64,000 nt of DNA from Sphaerobacter thermophilus DSM 20745. Its GTDB lineage: Bacteria > Chloroflexota > Chloroflexia > Thermomicrobiales > Thermomicrobiaceae. Shown here in pieces: positions 55,496 to 63,462 of the stretch. The notes beneath the pieces were generated by a model. That model worked only from the letters and a program-made list of their open reading frames with translations. It was not told where the DNA came from and did not search any database. The translations under genes were made by a program, and so were the position numbers. The stretch covers positions 1,550,001-1,614,000 of the forward strand of contig NC_013523.1 of NCBI RefSeq assembly GCF_000024985.1, read 5' to 3'. The first letter of the stretch is position 1, and each line of letters opens with the position of its first letter.

Positions 55496-56455
55496 CTACG
55501 AGTACTTAATCCGTGGGTCGAGGACCCCGTAGATGACGTCCGCGATCAGATTGAATACGACGATGAGCACGGCGAAGATGAATGTGATCGCCATGACCAC
55601 CGGCGTGTCACTGTCATAAATCGCGGTGATCAGCAACGACCCGATCCCCGGCACCCGGAAGATCTGCTCGGTCACGACCGCGCCGGTGAACACCGCCGGC
55701 ACACCCAGCGCGATGATGGTCACCACCGGGATCAGGGCGTTCCGCATCGCGTGTCGCGTGATGACCGCCCGCCCCGGCAGCCCCTTCGCCCGCGCTGTCC
55801 GCACGTAGTCCAGGTGGATCGTCTCCAGCATCGAGGCGCGCACGTAGCGCATCAGCGACGCCGACTGGAAGAGCGCCAGCACGGCGATCGGCATGATGGC
55901 CTGTTCAACGCGCTCCCATACCCCGAGAAGGCCCGGTGTGTTGATTGTTGATCGATAAATGGAAGGTAACCATCCGAGTTTCACGCTGAAGACGATGATC
56001 AGCAGCAGACCGGTGAAGAACGTGGGAAGTGAGAAGCCGATGAAGGCGATGGTCGTCGCCACGTTGTCGAACACCGAGTACTGCTTCACCGCCGAAAGCA
56101 CGCCGATCGGGATCGCGATGAGGATCGAAATCAGGTAGGCCGTCCCGATGACGTAAAGGGTCGTCGGCAGCCGCATCTTGATCAGGTCGAGCACCGGCGA
56201 GCGGCTGCGGAAGGAGTAGCCGAAATCACCCTGTACGACCTGACGGAACCATTTTGCGTAGCGCACCGGGATGGGATCGTCGAGCCCCAGGTTCTTCCGG
56301 ATGTTCTGCCTCACTTGTGGAGGCACAGCGGGGTTGTTGGCAAACTCCGACAGGGGGTCACCCGGCGCCAATGCCAGGATCGTGAACACCACCATACTGA
56401 TCGCGATCAACGTCGGGACCGCGATAATGACCCGGCGTACGATATACCTCGTCAT
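55496..56455 (-). CDS. ABC permease, DppB/OppB type
   Basis: The 319-residue protein has six transmembrane segments and the DppB start MTRYIVRRVIIAVPTLI. The EAA loop reads DYVRTARAKGLPGRAVITRHAMRNA (in parts). It forms the channel with the DppC-type permease 35 bases downstream. ATG 56453-56455. The gap of about 330 bases to the binding protein gene upstream is larger than usual within such an operon. Confidence 0.93.
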   Translation of the reverse strand: MTRYIVRRVIIAVPTLIAISMVVFTILALAPGDPLSEFANNPAVPPQVRQNIRKNLGLDDPIPVRYAKWFRQVVQGDFGYSFRSRSPVLDLIKMRLPTTLYVIGTAYLISILIAIPIGVLSAVKQYSVFDNVATTIAFIGFSLPTFFTGLLLIIVFSVKLGWLPSIYRSTINTPGLLGVWERVEQAIMPIAVLALFQSASLMRYVRASMLETIHLDYVRTARAKGLPGRAVITRHAMRNALIPVVTIIALGVPAVFTGAVVTEQIFRVPGIGSLLITAIYDSDTPVVMAITFIFAVLIVVFNLIADVIYGVLDPRIKYS

Positions 56456-56786
56456 CGAGCTCGCTTCTCCTGCTCTGCCCTTTGGCCACTGGAACCGCCG
56501 CTCGGCGGCTCGACCAAGCTCGAAACGCCGACGCCCAGGACACCGCTTTAATCGTCAATTTCTACGCGGCCGGGCCGAGTCGGCACCAAGCACAGACCGT
56601 AGAACAGGTTCCACTGAAAACGTCGCTGTTCAGGATAGCGGATAACGGGCTTCTCGTCTACTCACATGCCGGTAGAGTTTCGTGGGACGCGCTCGAACGG
56701 GCAGACCAGGGTGCGCCGGTCCGCGCATGACACGGTGAATGAGTGACCGGCCTGGCGAGCCAGCGCCTGCACCCGGAACCGCGCGC
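56456..56786. other. Gap inside the dipeptide-type ABC operon
   Basis: 331 bases separate the solute-binding protein gene from the first permease gene. No gene, strong hairpin or clear promoter was seen. A stretch at 56545-56575 is richer in A and T. Confidence 0.3.
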
Positions 56787-58643
56787 TCACCCCTCGGTGC
56801 GCACCCAGTTCGCGATGTTCCAAAGGTCCGAGGTCCAGGGCGACAACTCCAGGCCGGACAGATTCTTGGCCTGGCCCTGAACATTGTTGCGCTGGATCTG
56901 AGGGATGACCGCAACGTTGTTGACCACGAGATCGTTCATGCGGGTCATCAGCTCGATCTGGCGCTGCTCATCGAGCTCAGTGCTGGCCTGCTGGTAGAGC
57001 TCGTCGTACTCCTCGTTCTGCCAGCGCTCGTAGTTATTGCCGGACCAGTTGTTGTCCTTCTGGGCGATGTTGCTGGGGTCGCCCCACCACGACACCATGT
57101 AGTCGAGGGGATACGGAGAACTGGGGTTGTTGGTGAACATCTCCAGGTCGGCGTAGAAGTGCGCCGCGGTATCCGGATTGCCGGCTTCGGACGAGAAGAA
57201 GACGCCCGCCTCGATCGACTTGAGCTGCACGCTGATGCCGAGCTCCTCAAAGGCGGCCTTGACGATCTCCTGCGTCTGCTGGCGCACCGGGTTGACCGTC
57301 GTCTGGTAGACGATCTCCATCCGGACGCCGTCCCGGGCACGGATGCCGTCCGGTCCCCGGACCCACCCGGCGTCGTCGAGCAGACGGCCGGCCTCCTCCA
57401 GGTCAAATCGCCACGATGTGTTCTGCGAGACGAACTTGGGCGGGGCGACGAGGATGTTGGAGGTCGCTTCGCCGCCGCGGCCGTAGAGCTGGGTGGCGAT
57501 CAGGTCGCGCTGCACTGCCAGCGCATACGCCTGGCGCACTGCCAGATCAGCCTGCCACGGATGCGGCGTCCCCAGGTGAGAGCGCTCACCGTTGACCTCG
57601 GTCCGCGGGTCGGACTGGTTCACCAGGATCCGCTCCACGCTGACGCCGGGCGTTACCGATGCGATGCCCTGGCCTCCCTCCTCCAGCGACGCCAGCACCT
57701 GCTCCTGTACCTGCAGGTTCCAGGCATAGTCGACCTCGCCCGTCTGGATCGCGGCGCGGGCCGCACTGCTGGCATCGCCGCCGCCCTTCAACTCCACCTG
57801 CGCGAAGAACGGCTTTCCCTCATCGCGGTAGGACTCGTTCACCGAGTAGAGGACGACATCGCCCGGGCGGAAGTCGTCGACCTTGAATGGACCGGTGCCG
57901 ACCGGCTTCAGGTTGAAGGGCGCATTGCGCGCCTGGTCCCCGACGAAGTCGCGCAGGACATGCTCCGGTAGGATCATCCCGTAGGGTCCCACGAAGACGT
58001 TGAACCAGCCCGGCGTCGGGTTGTTGAAATGGATCACCACCGTGTGCTCGTCGGGCGTCTCGATCGACTCAATGATCCGGTAGTTGCCCACAGTGGTGGC
58101 AGTCGTCTGCTCATTGATGACGTAGTCGTAGGTGAACTTGACATCGGCAGAGGTGAAGGGCTCTCCGTCCGACCAGACGACCCCTTCCTTCAGCCGCCAG
58201 GTGACGCTTCGCCCGTCCTCAGCGACACCGCCGTTCTCGAGGCTGGGGATTTCAGCGGCCAGCTTGGGCACCAACTGGGCGTTGATATCGACGTCAGCCA
58301 GCGGCTCGAGCACCACTGCGGCCGCATCGAAGTCCTTCGTGCCCTGCGCCAGGTGCGGGTTCAGGATCGTCGGGGCTTGCCACCAGAGCAGCTTCAGCGT
58401 GCCTCCCTGCCCACGCTGACCGGTCTGAGCGGTACCGGGGCTCCCGCTCGGAGTCTGGGCCGCACCTCCGTCGGTCGGGGGAGCCGGAGTCTCGCCGGCG
58501 CTTCCACCGCCGCAGGCGGCAAGGAGCGCCGCGATTACCGGCGCGCTGAGGCCGAGTGCGGCGCCACGCCGGAGCACGTCACGGCGGCTGAGTCGACCGG
58601 ACCGAATCTCCGCAAACAGCAGATCGATGTCATGACTGCGCAT
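56787..58643 (-). CDS. Solute-binding lipoprotein, family 5, with twin-arginine signal
   Basis: The 618-residue protein starts with a twin-arginine signal, LSRRDVLRRGAALGLSAP, ending in the lipobox LLAAC, so it is probably Tat-exported and lipid-anchored. A Gly/Pro/Thr-rich linker precedes the family 5 SBP domain (GGTLKLLWWQAPTILNPHL; TWRLKEGVVWSDGEPFTSADVKFTYD in parts). It feeds the two permeases downstream. Ligand (peptide, sugar or other) cannot be assigned. ATG 58641-58643. Its promoter lies about 235 bases upstream. Confidence 0.92.
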   Translation of the reverse strand: MRSHDIDLLFAEIRSGRLSRRDVLRRGAALGLSAPVIAALLAACGGGSAGETPAPPTDGGAAQTPSGSPGTAQTGQRGQGGTLKLLWWQAPTILNPHLAQGTKDFDAAAVVLEPLADVDINAQLVPKLAAEIPSLENGGVAEDGRSVTWRLKEGVVWSDGEPFTSADVKFTYDYVINEQTTATTVGNYRIIESIETPDEHTVVIHFNNPTPGWFNVFVGPYGMILPEHVLRDFVGDQARNAPFNLKPVGTGPFKVDDFRPGDVVLYSVNESYRDEGKPFFAQVELKGGGDASSAARAAIQTGEVDYAWNLQVQEQVLASLEEGGQGIASVTPGVSVERILVNQSDPRTEVNGERSHLGTPHPWQADLAVRQAYALAVQRDLIATQLYGRGGEATSNILVAPPKFVSQNTSWRFDLEEAGRLLDDAGWVRGPDGIRARDGVRMEIVYQTTVNPVRQQTQEIVKAAFEELGISVQLKSIEAGVFFSSEAGNPDTAAHFYADLEMFTNNPSSPYPLDYMVSWWGDPSNIAQKDNNWSGNNYERWQNEEYDELYQQASTELDEQRQIELMTRMNDLVVNNVAVIPQIQRNNVQGQAKNLSGLELSPWTSDLWNIANWVRTEG

Positions 58644-59019
58644 GGGACGCTCTCCTCCTCGGCTAGATCGACGCTACGACGCTCGCAGGAGGCGCACCCG
58701 ACACCCGCGCCCGGGCGGAACAAGCAGCGGCTCGGTCGGTTCGAGTGAGCTTCTCCCTCCTCGACGAGCCCGCCCACTTCAGCCGCGACGCACGAGCCGC
58801 GCTCCGCCAGCCCACCAGCTCACTTTGACGATTTCTGCGGACTCGGAAAATCAGACTGCGCATTCGGCGAATAGTGCCCATTCTAGTGGCGCCAGAGAGC
58901 AGGTGTCAAGTGACCAGGGTGCGGAACAGAACTCGCAGGGACTGCATCGCGACCCACGCTGGAAAGGACGGCTGCGGGCGGGTAAACTTACAATGTATTC
59001 CGCGTCGCGGCGTAGCCGT
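58644..59019. other. Divergent control region between the ABC operon and tRNA-Arg
   Basis: 376 bases without a gene. They hold the - strand promoter at 58880-58909 and, on the + strand, a TACAAT box (58990-58995) suitably placed for the tRNA-Arg transcript, though its -35 is poor. Confidence 0.5.
58880..58909 (-). promoter_or_regulatory. Sigma-70-type promoter for the ABC operon
   Basis: On the - strand TTGACA (58909-58904), 18 bases, TAGAAT (58885-58880). The -35 is perfect. Confidence 0.65.
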
Positions 59020-59093
59020 GCCCGCGTAGCTCAGCGGATAGAGCCGGGGCGTCCTAAGCCCTGTGGTCGGGGGTTCGAGTCCCTCCGCGGGCG
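59020..59093 (+). tRNA. tRNA-Arg(CCT)
   Basis: The cloverleaf is complete: acceptor GCCCGCG with CGCGGGC, D-arm AGCTCAGCGGATAGAGC, anticodon loop GTCCTAA with anticodon CCT, T-arm with GGTTCGAGTCC and discriminator G. The 3' CCA is not encoded (CCG follows). It reads the AGG codon. Confidence 0.94.
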
Positions 59094-59167
59094 CCGTGCA
59101 TCAGGCCGGTGGAGCAGGACCTGCTGCACCGGCCACCGGCTCGAGCGGAAACGCGAAGGAGGCCGCC

Positions 59168-59752
59168 GTGGACGTCCAGATCAAGGCCCGGAACCTACGC
59201 CTCACCGACGCCCTCCAGGAGTACATCGAATCCCGCCTGCAACGCCTCGACAAGATCGACCAGAAGGTAACCGACGCCAAGTTCGAGATCCGCTCGGAAC
59301 GGAACCGCACCGGCGGCGAGCAGATGGTGGCCCAGTTCACCATCGCCACCAAGGACGCCATCCTCCGCACCGAGGAGAAGAACCGCGACATCCACGTCGC
59401 GATTGACCTCGCGATCGAGCGCATGGAGCGCCAGATCCGCCGCTTCCGTGACAAGCGAGTCTTCTACCGCCGCCGCCAGCGCCAGATGGCTGCCGAAGCC
59501 GGTGAGCCGCTCCCGGTCAGCACACTCGACGGTCTCGACGTCGCGGAGGAGGAAGAAGAGACCCCGAGCGAGTTGCTGGTCCGGCGCAAGCGCTTCAAGA
59601 TCCAGCCGATGAGCGAGGAAGAGGCCATCGAACAGATGGAGCTCCTCGGCCACGACTTCTTCGTCTTCTTCAACCCCGACCTGGCTGAGATCAACGTCCT
59701 CTACCGTCGCCGCGACGGTCTCTACGGGGTCATTCAACCCGAACTCGCCTGA
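59168..59752 (+). CDS. hpf: Long-form ribosome hibernation-promoting factor
   Basis: From GTG 59168 (AAGGAGG seven bases upstream) the product is 194 residues. The N-terminal domain (1-100) has the HPF/YfiA fold with a basic helix ERMERQIRRFRDKR. An acidic linker of Glu residues (about 124-130) leads to the C-terminal dimerisation domain (about 130-192) with EEAIEQMELLGHDFFVFFNPD and NVLYRRRDGLYGVIQP in parts. Long HPF forms 100S ribosome dimers alone. The gene begins 75 bases after tRNA-Arg, so co-transcription is possible. Confidence 0.93.
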   Translation: MDVQIKARNLRLTDALQEYIESRLQRLDKIDQKVTDAKFEIRSERNRTGGEQMVAQFTIATKDAILRTEEKNRDIHVAIDLAIERMERQIRRFRDKRVFYRRRQRQMAAEAGEPLPVSTLDGLDVAEEEEETPSELLVRRKRFKIQPMSEEEAIEQMELLGHDFFVFFNPDLAEINVLYRRRDGLYGVIQPELA

Positions 59753-60425
59753 CATTCGCGGCGCGGCCCGCCGGGAGCCGGAGCGCTCGGGTGCTCCGCT
59801 GGCGTGCTCGCCATCCGGTTCCCGGCGGGTGACAGCCGATTCAGGTATCACTCACTGCTGCATCTACCGCACAGCCAATGTGGTGGTACACGGGTAGGTC
59901 CTGGCCGGGTGGTGTGAAGGTTCCCGCGCCATGGTAAGGGCCCGGGGCCAAAGCCGCCGGGCTGACAACGATAGCTGGCTAAAGCCGGCTGGGGACATCG
60001 GACTCAGGACCAGGTGGTATGGTGTCCTGCAACAGGTACGTGCCCGGGATTTTTCCCGGACACGTGCCACGCGCGGGGACCATTCGGACGCGGTGTGCAT
60101 CAGAACGGCGGAGATCTCCCCTCGGACGGCGCCGCCGAGCGCTCGCTCAGCCCTCCGCTCACCCGCACGGGCCGCGTGTTGAGCGCTCTACCGATCCACA
60201 AACCGCCCCCGCCCTGGCGCGGGAATGCGCCGACTTGTCATGACGTTGTATGCTATCAGTGCCGACTTATGGGGCTCGGGTCGCTGTGCGGTGATTACAA
60301 GCCGCTATGCGGGAGCGCGCGAGGACGGCACAGCGAGGCCGTCAAGGCCGTATGACGTGGGCTCGGGCAGTCAGGTCGGCCAGAACCATGGGTCAGGTGG
60401 GGCCGGGGGAAGGTAGTACACGCGG
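59753..60425. other. Gene-free 0.67-kb gap with several hairpins
   Basis: No convincing protein frame exists. The first part holds the hpf terminator. Beyond it lie a short stem AGCTGGCT/AGCCGGCT (59973-59990) and a strong two-part hairpin at 60035-60068, GGTACGTG...CACGTGCC outside and CCGGGA-TTTT-TCCCGG inside. The region could be a long leader of the glycosyltransferase or hold a small RNA. Confidence 0.45.
59765..59827 (+). terminator. Terminator-like hairpin after hpf
   Basis: A 16-bp stem with one G-U pair (59765-59780 with 59812-59827) encloses a 31-base loop that can itself fold. It lies 13 bases after the hpf stop codon. Confidence 0.5.
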
Positions 60426-61736
60426 GTGCAGAGCACGCAGCAGATTACACCACGGCTTTTTGTGCCTCCGCGCGTTGAGCGGGTCGCGATGATCTCCGTT
60501 CACACGTCACCCTTCGCCATGCTCGGCGGGCGAGACGCGGGCGGCATGAATGTCTATGTGCGGGAGCTGAGCCGGCACCTGGTCGAGCGCGGTGTTGCCG
60601 TCGACATCTACACGCGGCGCACGGATCGCCTCTCGCCGCACATCACCCCAATCACCGACGGCATGCGCCTGATTCAGGTGGAGGCCGGCCCACCCCACCC
60701 AATCGACAAGGACTCGCTGTTCTGCTACCTCCCGGAGTTCGCCAGCGACGTGGCGTACCTCGCCATCAGCGAGGGGCTCCGCTACGACGCCATCCACGCC
60801 CACTACTGGCTGTCAGGATGGGCCGGACACCTGCTCGGTCGCTACATCGACGCGCCGCTGGTCTTGATGTTCCACACGCTGGCCCACCTGAAGAACGCCG
60901 TGGCCCAGGATGAGCACCGCGAGACCACCCTCCGCCTTCAGGTCGAGCGCCGTCTTGTAGATCTAGCCGATGCCATCATCTCGGCCAACCCCGACGAGCG
61001 CGAGGAGATGATCCGCCGGCTCGGTGCTGACCCGGCGCGCATCCACACCGTGCCGCCCGGCGTCGACCTGGAGCGTTTCCGCCCGGCGGACGGTCACGCC
61101 GCGCGCCACCGGCTCGGCCTGCCGGAGGGTCCCCTCGTCCTCTTCGTCGGCCGCATCGACCCGGTCAAGGGGATCGACACCCTGTTCGATGCCTTCCGGC
61201 GCCTCGTCCACGACCATGAGTGGGATGGACCGGCCCCGCGGCTCGTGTTCGTCGGCGGGTTGATTCAGATAGACGACCACGGTTCAACGATGGACGCCGA
61301 CCTGCAGCGACTCGCCGCGCGGGCCGAAGCGCTTGGGCTCTCGGACTACGTCCTCTTCCACGGCGCCCAGCCCCGCGAGCGGTTGCCGCTTTACTACAAC
61401 GCGGTGGACGTCTGCGCCGTACCGTCGCGCTACGAGTCGTTCGGGTTGGTGGCCGTCGAGGCGATGGCCTGCGGTACCCCGATCGTGGCCTCACGCGTCG
61501 GCGGGCTGCGATTCACCATCGAGGACGACGTTTCCGGCCTCCTCGTTCCGCACTCCGACCCCGCCGCGCTGGCCGCGGCCCTGCGCCGGGTGCTGACCGA
61601 CCACGATCTGCGATCCCGCATGCAGGTCGGTGCCCGCCAGGCGGCAGTCAACTACTCGTGGCAGACGATCACCTCGGCAGTGCTCGGTGTCTACGAGCAC
61701 CTCGCCGCAGCAAACCCGGTCATCGCGTCAGCGTGA
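60426..61736 (+). CDS. GT4-family glycosyltransferase (MshA / sucrose-phosphate synthase-like)
   Basis: The 436-residue GT-B enzyme has the donor-binding E-x7-E motif in YESFGLVAVEAMACGTPIVAS. The N-terminal part ISVHTSPFAMLGGRDAGGMNVYVREL is closest in style to D-inositol 3-phosphate glycosyltransferase (MshA) and sucrose-phosphate synthases. Nearby genes do not decide the acceptor. The start is GTG 60426; an ATG at 60489, where the fold begins, is an alternative and neither has a strong site. The stop is followed by a heptad-repeat element. Confidence 0.88.
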   Translation: MQSTQQITPRLFVPPRVERVAMISVHTSPFAMLGGRDAGGMNVYVRELSRHLVERGVAVDIYTRRTDRLSPHITPITDGMRLIQVEAGPPHPIDKDSLFCYLPEFASDVAYLAISEGLRYDAIHAHYWLSGWAGHLLGRYIDAPLVLMFHTLAHLKNAVAQDEHRETTLRLQVERRLVDLADAIISANPDEREEMIRRLGADPARIHTVPPGVDLERFRPADGHAARHRLGLPEGPLVLFVGRIDPVKGIDTLFDAFRRLVHDHEWDGPAPRLVFVGGLIQIDDHGSTMDADLQRLAARAEALGLSDYVLFHGAQPRERLPLYYNAVDVCAVPSRYESFGLVAVEAMACGTPIVASRVGGLRFTIEDDVSGLLVPHSDPAALAAALRRVLTDHDLRSRMQVGARQAAVNYSWQTITSAVLGVYEHLAAANPVIASA

Positions 61737-61890
61737 TGCGTAACACGTCATGCGTCATGCGTCATGCGTCATACGTCATGCGTCCCCCTCATTCCCGACC
61801 CCTCTCCCCCCGGGTAGGAGAGGGGGGAAACGGAATACGCAGTACTCAGAACCCATCACGTATGACGCATGACGCATCACGCATCACGCA
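61733..61890. repeat. Heptad-repeat inverted element, copy C
   Basis: The left array is nearly perfect 7-bp tandem repeats: CACGTCA (61744), then TGCGTCA three times, TACGTCA, TGCGTCC. The right array (about 61856-61890) is inverted: TGACGCA twice (61863, 61870) then TCACGCA twice. The core of about 70 bases contains a CCCCTCTCC/GGAGAGGGG hairpin. The element fills the gap between the glycosyltransferase and the ferredoxin-thioredoxin gene. Confidence 0.8.
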
Positions 61891-61920
61891 GCTTGGGTGA
61901 CGAAAGGAGCTGACTTCTCG

Positions 61921-62634
61921 ATGCCTGCTGTGATCGATCCCAATGTCTGTGATCGAAACTTCGCGGGATGCTTCCCGGCGCGCCGCTGCCCGGAGCAGGC
62001 GTTCTTCGTCGATACCGCTACCGAGCAGGTGATGATCGACAGCACGCTCTGCGGCACCTGCCCCGGCCCCTGCGTGAACTTCTGCGACCGCTACGCGATC
62101 CGCTACACCCCGGACCCGGATGAGTTCGAGGTCCTCAAGGCGCGTACCCTCGGCGAGATGACCGAGGCCGAAGCGGCAGAGGCACTGGCCAGGCGCAAGG
62201 AGGAGCGCGCCGCGGCGAAAGCGGCGGAGGAAGCCGCGAAGAAGGCGGTCATCGAGGCCACGACCGCTACCTTCGACGACCAGGTCCTGAAGGCGGACCT
62301 CCCGGTGGTCGTCGACTTCTGGGCACCGTGGTGCGGTCCCTGCAAGATGATGGCGCCGGTTTTCGAGCGGCTTGCCGAGCAGTACCGCGGTCTGGTGCGG
62401 TTCGTCAAGGTGAACGTCGACCAGGAGCCGTCACTGGCGATGCGGTACCGTGTGCAGGGGATCCCGACCCTGGCCTTCTTCTGGCAGGGCAAGCTCGTCA
62501 ACATCCACGTGGGCGCACTGCCGGAGTCCGCGTTGCAGACGGCCGTCTACCAGTTCCTCAGCGCGGTCCGTGCCCAGCAGCAACAGCAACAGGAGCAGCC
62601 GGCTTCAACGGCGGAAACCGTCCAGGAGGGCTGA
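61921..62634 (+). CDS. Ferredoxin-like cysteine domain fused to thioredoxin
   Basis: From ATG 61921 (AAGGAG 11 bases upstream) the product is 237 residues. Residues 1-60 hold seven cysteines (10, 17, 23, 44, 47, 51, 55) in two groups, C-x6-C-x5-CP and C-x2-C-x3-C-x3-C, each followed by QAF or YAI as in bacterial ferredoxins, but spaced irregularly. A charged Ala/Glu/Lys helix (about 75-112) links to a full thioredoxin domain with active site WCGPC (137-141) and cis-Pro GIPTLAFF. The C-terminus has a Gln run. It may pass electrons from an iron-sulphur cluster to the thioredoxin site, which is inference. An alternative GTG start at 61897 exists. Confidence 0.85.
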   Translation: MPAVIDPNVCDRNFAGCFPARRCPEQAFFVDTATEQVMIDSTLCGTCPGPCVNFCDRYAIRYTPDPDEFEVLKARTLGEMTEAEAAEALARRKEERAAAKAAEEAAKKAVIEATTATFDDQVLKADLPVVVDFWAPWCGPCKMMAPVFERLAEQYRGLVRFVKVNVDQEPSLAMRYRVQGIPTLAFFWQGKLVNIHVGALPESALQTAVYQFLSAVRAQQQQQQEQPASTAETVQEG

Positions 62635-62635
62635 C

Positions 62636-63346
62636 GTGGCCGCGCCGGTGTTTCGCATCGCTCCCGAGGTGTTCGACCTCGTCCCCACGGCCCGGTTCTA
62701 CGCCGTGGTCGTGCGTGGGATCGACAACACCCGCGGCGTCGCCGAAGCAGCCACGCGGCTGGCGGAAGCGACGGCCGCGGGCCGCGAGGCCTTCGTCGGC
62801 CGTGACCCGAAGGCGGTCCCTGAGATCGCGGTCTGGCGCGACGCCTTCGGCGCCCGTGGCTGGACACCGAGCAAGTACCTGAGCTCCATCGAAGCCCTGG
62901 TGCGACGCGCCGTTAAGACCGGGAGCATCCCCAGCATCAACCCGGCCGTCGACCTGGGCAACGCCGCATCCCTCACGTACCTCGTCCCCATCGGCGCGCA
63001 CGACCTCGGCTCCGCCCCCGACGGGCTCTCCGTCCGGCTCGCCGAACCGGACGACGTTTTCCGCCCGATGGGGGACGCGCCAGACGAAACCCCCGACCCG
63101 GGCGAGATCGTCTACGCCCACGGCAATGACATCCGGACGCGCCGCTGGGTCTGGCGCCAGAGCCGTACCGGCCTGGTGAACCCGGAGACGACCGACTTGC
63201 TCTACCCGATCGACGCCTTCGCCGGGACCACCGACACCGCCGCCCGACAGGCGGCGGAGATGCTCTGCGAGATGGTGCCGGCGATCCTGGGCGGGCACGC
63301 GACGCTGGCATCCCTCGACGCTTTTCACCCTGAACTCACGGAATGA
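62636..63346 (+). CDS. B3/B4 tRNA-binding-domain protein
   Basis: The 236-residue protein matches the free-standing B3/B4 domain of phenylalanyl-tRNA synthetase beta: TPSKYLSSIEALVRRAVKTGSIPSINPAVDLGNAASLTYLVPIGAHDLG in parts, then a RRWVWRQSRTGLVNPET segment. Such proteins are proposed amino-acyl-tRNA editing or amino-acid-binding enzymes. The GTG start is one base after the stop of the ferredoxin-thioredoxin gene, with AGGAGG before it, so the two are coupled. Substrate unknown. Confidence 0.88.
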   Translation: MAAPVFRIAPEVFDLVPTARFYAVVVRGIDNTRGVAEAATRLAEATAAGREAFVGRDPKAVPEIAVWRDAFGARGWTPSKYLSSIEALVRRAVKTGSIPSINPAVDLGNAASLTYLVPIGAHDLGSAPDGLSVRLAEPDDVFRPMGDAPDETPDPGEIVYAHGNDIRTRRWVWRQSRTGLVNPETTDLLYPIDAFAGTTDTAARQAAEMLCEMVPAILGGHATLASLDAFHPELTE

Positions 63347-63399
63347 CCCGTCTGCGGCGGCGCGTCGACCACCCACTCCTCGTGCCATGAGACACGAGA

Positions 63400-63446
63400 A
63401 CGCCCCGGCACGTCGTTGGAGCATCACCGACGGCACGCCGGGGCGT
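63400..63446. terminator. Bidirectional terminator between convergent genes
   Basis: ACGCCCCGGC (63400-63409) pairs with GCCGGGGCGT (63437-63446), with an inner CGTCG/CGACG pairing. It lies between the B3/B4 gene (+) and metQ (-). Confidence 0.65.
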
Positions 63447-63462
63447 CGTGCTTCCAACCAAT

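Noticed and set aside
59063-59167. N-terminal extension of hpf
   Set aside because: It would begin inside tRNA-Arg. GTG 59168 with AAGGAGG matches the family start.
59880-60060. Known riboswitch or housekeeping RNA in the gap before the glycosyltransferase
   Set aside because: Compared by eye with consensus blocks of c-di-GMP, c-di-AMP, SRP RNA and RNase P RNA; no block matched.
60014-60355. 113-codon + strand frame in the gap after hpf
   Set aside because: Cys/Pro/Arg-rich, spans the strong hairpin, and has no ribosome binding site or conserved pattern.
61741-61890. Possible CRISPR array
   Set aside because: Units are 7 bases, tandem without spacers and inverted in the second half; no cas genes are near.
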